Positions 5,346-7,537 of a stretch of 7,537 bases of DNA are shown piece by piece. A program made the position numbers and the translations under genes. The stretch is from JBBRZF01 sp038236965 (lineage in GTDB: Bacteria > Acidobacteriota > Terriglobia > Terriglobales > Acidobacteriaceae). The DNA is taken from contig JBBRZF010000165.1 in NCBI GenBank assembly GCA_038236965.1, positions 1 through 7,537 of the forward strand, in the 5' to 3' direction. The number at the start of each line of letters is the position of its first letter. The stretch's first letter is position 1. The notes beneath the pieces were generated by a model that did not search any database, was not told the origin of the DNA, and saw nothing but the letters and a program-made list of their open reading frames with translations.

Positions 5346-6068
5346 GTGCAGATAAAAGTCATCTATCTCGGCGTGTTGAAAGAAATTGCGGGGAAGTCCT
5401 CCCACTCGGTTGAACTGGCGGACGGCGCGACTGCAGCCGATCTCTGGGCAAAGCTCATTGCCGCCACGCCAAAACTCGGCGACCGTTCGGTGGCCATCGC
5501 CATCAACCAGGAGTACGCGCAATCCAGCGCAGTTCTGCACCACGCAGACGAGGTCGCGCTGCTGCCGCCCGTGAGCGGAGGTCTGCCAGAATCCGTCGCC
5601 ACCGCTGCAGACGATTTGCGTTCCGCGCATTGCCGCATCACGCGCGACGTTATCGACGCGAACGCCATCGTCGCTGAAATCAAGGTCGTAGAAGATGGCG
5701 CAGCCTGCATCTTCGACGGTGTAGTTCGCAACAACACGCGCGGACGCCGCACTCTCTACCTCGAATACGAGGGCTACGAACAGATGGCGCTGAAAGAAAT
5801 GGAAGCGCTCGCCATGCAGGCGATGGCCCAGTTCGGCGTGCGCGATGTGCGCATCGTGCATCGCCTGGGACACATGGACATCGGCGAGACCAGCGTACTC
5901 ATCGCCGTCGCCTCGGCGCATCGGGGAGAGACGTTCGATGCGTGCCGCTGGATCATCGATTCCTTGAAAAAAGTAGTGCCCATCTGGAAGAAAGAGTTCT
6001 TCGAAGACGGTGCAGTGTGGGCCGATGGGGAAGATTTTCCGGCAGAGATCGATACGCGGCGAGGTTGA
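5346..6068 (+). CDS. Fused MoaD-MoaE molybdopterin synthase
   Basis: This 240-residue protein joins both subunits of molybdopterin synthase, which adds two sulfurs to precursor Z (cPMP) to make molybdopterin in the cytosol. Residues 1-79 are the ubiquitin-like MoaD sulfur carrier, from MQIKVIYLGVLKEIAG to the Gly-Gly at 78-79 in LLPPVSGG. Residues from about 95 are MoaE, with VVRNN (R128, matching E. coli R39), HRLGHMDIGE (172-181), ASAHRGETF (189-197) and LKKVVPIWKKE, where K208 and K215 match the active-site lysines K119 and K126 of E. coli. MoaD works with a free, thiocarboxylated C-terminal Gly, so cleavage after G79 is expected, as known for mycobacterial MoaX. GTG is the only sensible start and has no ribosome-binding site. 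The last four codons and stop fall inside a CACAAAGG-type repeat. The adenylating enzyme MoeB is not in the window. Confidence 0.92.
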   Translation: MQIKVIYLGVLKEIAGKSSHSVELADGATAADLWAKLIAATPKLGDRSVAIAINQEYAQSSAVLHHADEVALLPPVSGGLPESVATAADDLRSAHCRITRDVIDANAIVAEIKVVEDGAACIFDGVVRNNTRGRRTLYLEYEGYEQMALKEMEALAMQAMAQFGVRDVRIVHRLGHMDIGETSVLIAVASAHRGETFDACRWIIDSLKKVVPIWKKEFFEDGAVWADGEDFPAEIDTRRG

Positions 6069-6124
6069 ACACCAAGAGCCTAACCACAAAGGGCACAAAG
6101 GACTCGAAGGTTCACAAAGGAAAA
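6055..6124 (+). repeat. CACAAAGG repeat, direct copy A
   Basis: This unit includes the end of moaE and is followed by ACACCAAGAGCCTAACCAC and four roughly 9-nt subunits ending in (A/G)AAGG. Its 59-nt core (6066-6124) differs from copy B at only three positions. Offset to copy B is 92 bp. Confidence 0.85.
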
Positions 6125-6146
6125 ACCCTTGGGGACATTGACTTTT

Positions 6147-6216
6147 CGCGCCGAGACTGAACACCAAGAACCTAACCACAAAGGTCACGAAGGACTCGAA
6201 GGTTCACAAAGGAAAA
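6147..6216 (+). repeat. CACAAAGG repeat, direct copy B
   Basis: The second copy has a 59-nt core at 6158-6216, and its weak similarity to copy A extends about 11 nt upstream (CGCGCCGAG against CGCGGCGAG). Such runs of CACAAAGG-like units recur between genes in several soil-bacterial phyla as far as I recall; this is not checked here. Confidence 0.85.
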
Positions 6217-6236
6217 GCCCCCAACCCCGAAAATCC

Positions 6237-6276
6237 TCCTTTGTGTTCTTTATGGTCCCTTGTGTCCTTTGTGGTT
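6237..6276 (-). repeat. CACAAAGG repeat, inverted copy
   Basis: Read on the minus strand, this 40-nt segment begins AACCACAAAGGACACAAG. It matches copy B (6174-6213) at 31 of 40 positions and copy A (6082-6121) at 32 of 40. With copy B it could form a long imperfect hairpin around a 23-nt loop, in DNA or RNA, between moaE and hypA. It might act as a transcription barrier or a mobile-element remnant. Confidence 0.75.
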
Positions 6277-6347
6277 CATTGTTTTCCCGCCTCGATGTTT
6301 TTCTTTGAAATGTGACCGCCATCACTGGGTCTCGTGCCTCTGCTGCC

Positions 6348-6353
6348 TACAAT
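6348..6353 (+). promoter_or_regulatory. Candidate -10 box, leaderless hypA
   Basis: TACAAT ends exactly 6 nt (TTAATT) before the GTG start at 6360, so the mRNA would start at or beside the start codon. There is no Shine-Dalgarno sequence and only a poor -35 (CTGGGT at 6325-6330). Confidence 0.5.
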
Positions 6354-6359
6354 TTAATT

Positions 6360-6719
6360 GTGCATGAACTCAGCATAGTCACATCGATTCTTGGCACTGT
6401 CGAAGCCGAGGCGCGCAAGCGTCCGGGGACGAAGTTCGTCAAGGTCGGTCTGCGCGTCGGCGAAATCGCCGGACTCGATAACGACTCGCTCACCTTCGGT
6501 TGGGATGCGATGACGCGCGCGACGGAGTTCGAAGGCCTGACGCTTGAGATTGAAAGCGTGCCGTGGCGAAATATTTGCCCGGGATGTGAGAAGGATTTTC
6601 TGGTGCGCGACTATCAGACGCAGTGTCCCACCTGCGGAGAGACGGTGACGCGCTGCGTAGGCGGCGAGGAACTCGACATCGCCTATATAGAAGTAGAAGA
6701 CGAGGTGCAACCGGCATGA
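6360..6719 (+). CDS. Nickel metallochaperone HypA
   Basis: HypA hands nickel, together with HypB, to the large subunit of NiFe hydrogenases (and to urease in some bacteria). The 119-residue length is typical. The protein begins MHELSIVTSIL when read from GTG at 6360; His2 and Glu3 form the nickel site with the free N-terminus, so this start is required. A longer frame from GTG 6312 would bury that site and is rejected. The zinc site is intact: CPGC at 73-76 and CPTC at 89-92, close to E. coli positions 73, 76, 90 and 93. The stop codon overlaps the hypB start (ATGA), so the two are translationally coupled. There is no ribosome-binding site, and a -10-like hexamer lies 6 nt upstream. Confidence 0.95.
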   Translation: MHELSIVTSILGTVEAEARKRPGTKFVKVGLRVGEIAGLDNDSLTFGWDAMTRATEFEGLTLEIESVPWRNICPGCEKDFLVRDYQTQCPTCGETVTRCVGGEELDIAYIEVEDEVQPA

Positions 6720-7387
6720 CGCAGATCGCGGTAGAGAAAAAAGTTCTGAACGAAAATCAGCTCAAGGCGATGGAGTTGCGCGAGAAGTTCCGCGAGCACG
6801 GCATCACCTGCGTGAACATCATCAGCTCGCCAGGTTCGGGCAAGACCGCGCTGCTGGAAAAAACGTTAGCGACCTTCCCTGAAACGATGCGTGTGGTTGT
6901 TCTTACCGGCGACCTGCAGACCGAGAACGATGCCAAGCGTCTTGCGAAATATGGATTTCCTGTGAAGCAGATCATCACCGGAGGTACCTGCCATCTCGAC
7001 GCCCGCATGATCGAGAAGCATCTCGCCGACTGGCCGCTGGAAGATATCGATCTGCTCATCATCGAAAACGTCGGCAACCTCGTGTGTCCTTCCAGCTATG
7101 ATCTCGGCGAGGAAGCGAAGATCGTGATGCTCAGCGTGACGGAAGGGGAAGACAAGCCGCTGAAGTATCCCTCGATTTTTGCCAGGAGCGAGTTGATGAT
7201 TCTTAGCAAGACCGATTTGCTCCCCTACGTCCCGTTCGACACCGCCAAGGCGAAGGAGAATGCGCGCGCCGTTCATCCCGGCATGGAGATCGTCGAGGTC
7301 TCCACCACCGCCGGCAACGGATTGGAACAATGGATGAATTGGCTTGAGCAGCGCATGGCCGCGAAAAACGTCGCGAGCACTGTCTAG
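6716..7387 (+). CDS. Nickel-insertion GTPase HypB
   Basis: HypB is a SIMIBI-class GTPase that drives nickel transfer with HypA during hydrogenase maturation. The 223-residue protein has the P-loop SSPGSGKT (37-44), the conserved GDLQTENDA (65-73), the metal-binding Cys-His in GGTCHLDA (C92, H93), the second Cys in NLVCPSSYDLGE (C124), and the guanine-specificity motif SKTD (164-167) before LLPY. C92, H93 and C124 keep the spacing of E. coli C166, H167 and C198. The N-terminus starts directly with MTQIAVEKKVLNENQ. It lacks both the CxxCGC nickel site of E. coli and the His-rich stretch of nickel-storing HypB forms. The ATG at 6716 overlaps the hypA stop. A frame open to 6623 lies inside hypA and is not used. 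No hydrogenase or hypCDEF is visible here. Confidence 0.96.
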   Translation: MTQIAVEKKVLNENQLKAMELREKFREHGITCVNIISSPGSGKTALLEKTLATFPETMRVVVLTGDLQTENDAKRLAKYGFPVKQIITGGTCHLDARMIEKHLADWPLEDIDLLIIENVGNLVCPSSYDLGEEAKIVMLSVTEGEDKPLKYPSIFARSELMILSKTDLLPYVPFDTAKAKENARAVHPGMEIVEVSTTAGNGLEQWMNWLEQRMAAKNVASTV

Positions 7388-7407
7388 TATCGGGCGAAAC
7401 CATCATC

Positions 7408-7436
7408 GGGCGCGGCCTCGGCTGCGCCCATTTTCT
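7408..7436 (+). terminator. Intrinsic terminator of hypAB
   Basis: GGGCGCGG at 7408-7415 pairs with CTGCGCCC at 7422-7429, one G-T wobble, and can close one further C-G pair. ATTTTCTT follows. It begins 20 nt after the hypB stop, so hypAB ends here. Confidence 0.8.
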
Positions 7437-7467
7437 TGCGGCGAACTTTTTGTAGCTTTCCCTCCGC

Positions 7468-7497
7468 TTGCACAATCCATGTGGCAACAGATAGAAA
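7468..7497 (+). promoter_or_regulatory. Candidate promoter of next gene
   Basis: TTGCAC (7468-7473), an 18-bp spacer and TAGAAA (7492-7497) resemble a sigma-70 promoter. Its position between the hypB terminator and a ribosome-binding site at the window edge supports it. Confidence 0.4.
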
Positions 7498-7527
7498 TTA
7501 GTAGCACCCAGGTTGGTATGTACAGGT

Positions 7528-7537
7528 TGAGGAGGAA
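7528..7537 (+). promoter_or_regulatory. Ribosome-binding site of gene beyond window
   Basis: The last bases read TGAGGAGGAA, a full Shine-Dalgarno sequence. A plus-strand start codon should lie within about 10 nt past the right edge. Confidence 0.6.

Noticed and set aside
5196..6188. Long minus-strand frame of 330 codons
   Set aside because: It is antisense to the end of lon, its terminator and moaD-moaE, and resembles no family; a shadow of GC-rich coding DNA.
6055..6276. CRISPR array
   Set aside because: Only two direct copies and one inverted copy, with internal 9-nt subunits, no regular spacers and no cas genes.
6312..6359. Upstream GTG start for HypA
   Set aside because: HypA needs His2 at the free N-terminus; only the start at 6360 gives MHELSIV.

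Overview
The window reads as an ordinary chromosomal segment of a Gram-negative, moderately GC-rich bacterium. The gene set and style suggest an Acidobacteriota (Terriglobia-like) genome: a Lon protease behind an HspR-type (HAIR) operator, a fused MoaD-MoaE, CsbD and Lmo0937-type stress proteins, an outer-membrane barrel, and intergenic CACAAAGG-type repeats. The phylum is inference; no marker gene in the window fixes it.

Layout. Bases 1-651 hold no convincing gene. They have a strong C-over-G strand bias, a canonical G-quadruplex motif on the minus strand and a few short repeats. A RimI-like GNAT acetyltransferase (652-1143, +) converges on csbD (1218-1448, -), with a perfect 26-bp palindromic terminator between them. 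Upstream of csbD on the same strand lies a 50-residue Lmo0937-type membrane protein (1559-1711, -). The leader between these two small stress genes carries a weak terminator-like hairpin and two mutually exclusive hairpins. A small outer-membrane beta-barrel protein (1920-2486, -) diverges from lon (2828-5269, +). The lon start region carries an inverted repeat matching the HspR operator HAIR at 13 of 14 defined bases, which suggests heat-shock control. A good terminator follows lon.

Next comes a MoaD-MoaE fusion (molybdopterin synthase, 5346-6068, +), then about 290 bp of direct and inverted CACAAAGG repeats, then the nickel-insertion genes hypA (6360-6719) and hypB (6716-7387), overlapping by ATGA. 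A terminator follows hypB. A possible promoter and a strong ribosome-binding site at the right edge announce another plus-strand gene just outside the window.

How the genes fit together. Two themes appear: protein quality control and stress (lon, csbD, the Lmo0937-type gene, perhaps RimI), and metal-cofactor assembly (MoaD-MoaE for molybdopterin, HypA-HypB for NiFe hydrogenase or urease nickel delivery). Both moaD-moaE and hypA start with GTG, lack a Shine-Dalgarno sequence and have a -10-like hexamer ending exactly 6 nt before the start codon, which suggests leaderless mRNAs.

I found no complete unknown multi-gene system. The most useful second looks are the HAIR operator at lon, the paired leaderless starts, the csbD leader hairpins, the CACAAAGG repeat cluster that supplies the last codons of moaE, and the skewed G-quadruplex region at the left.
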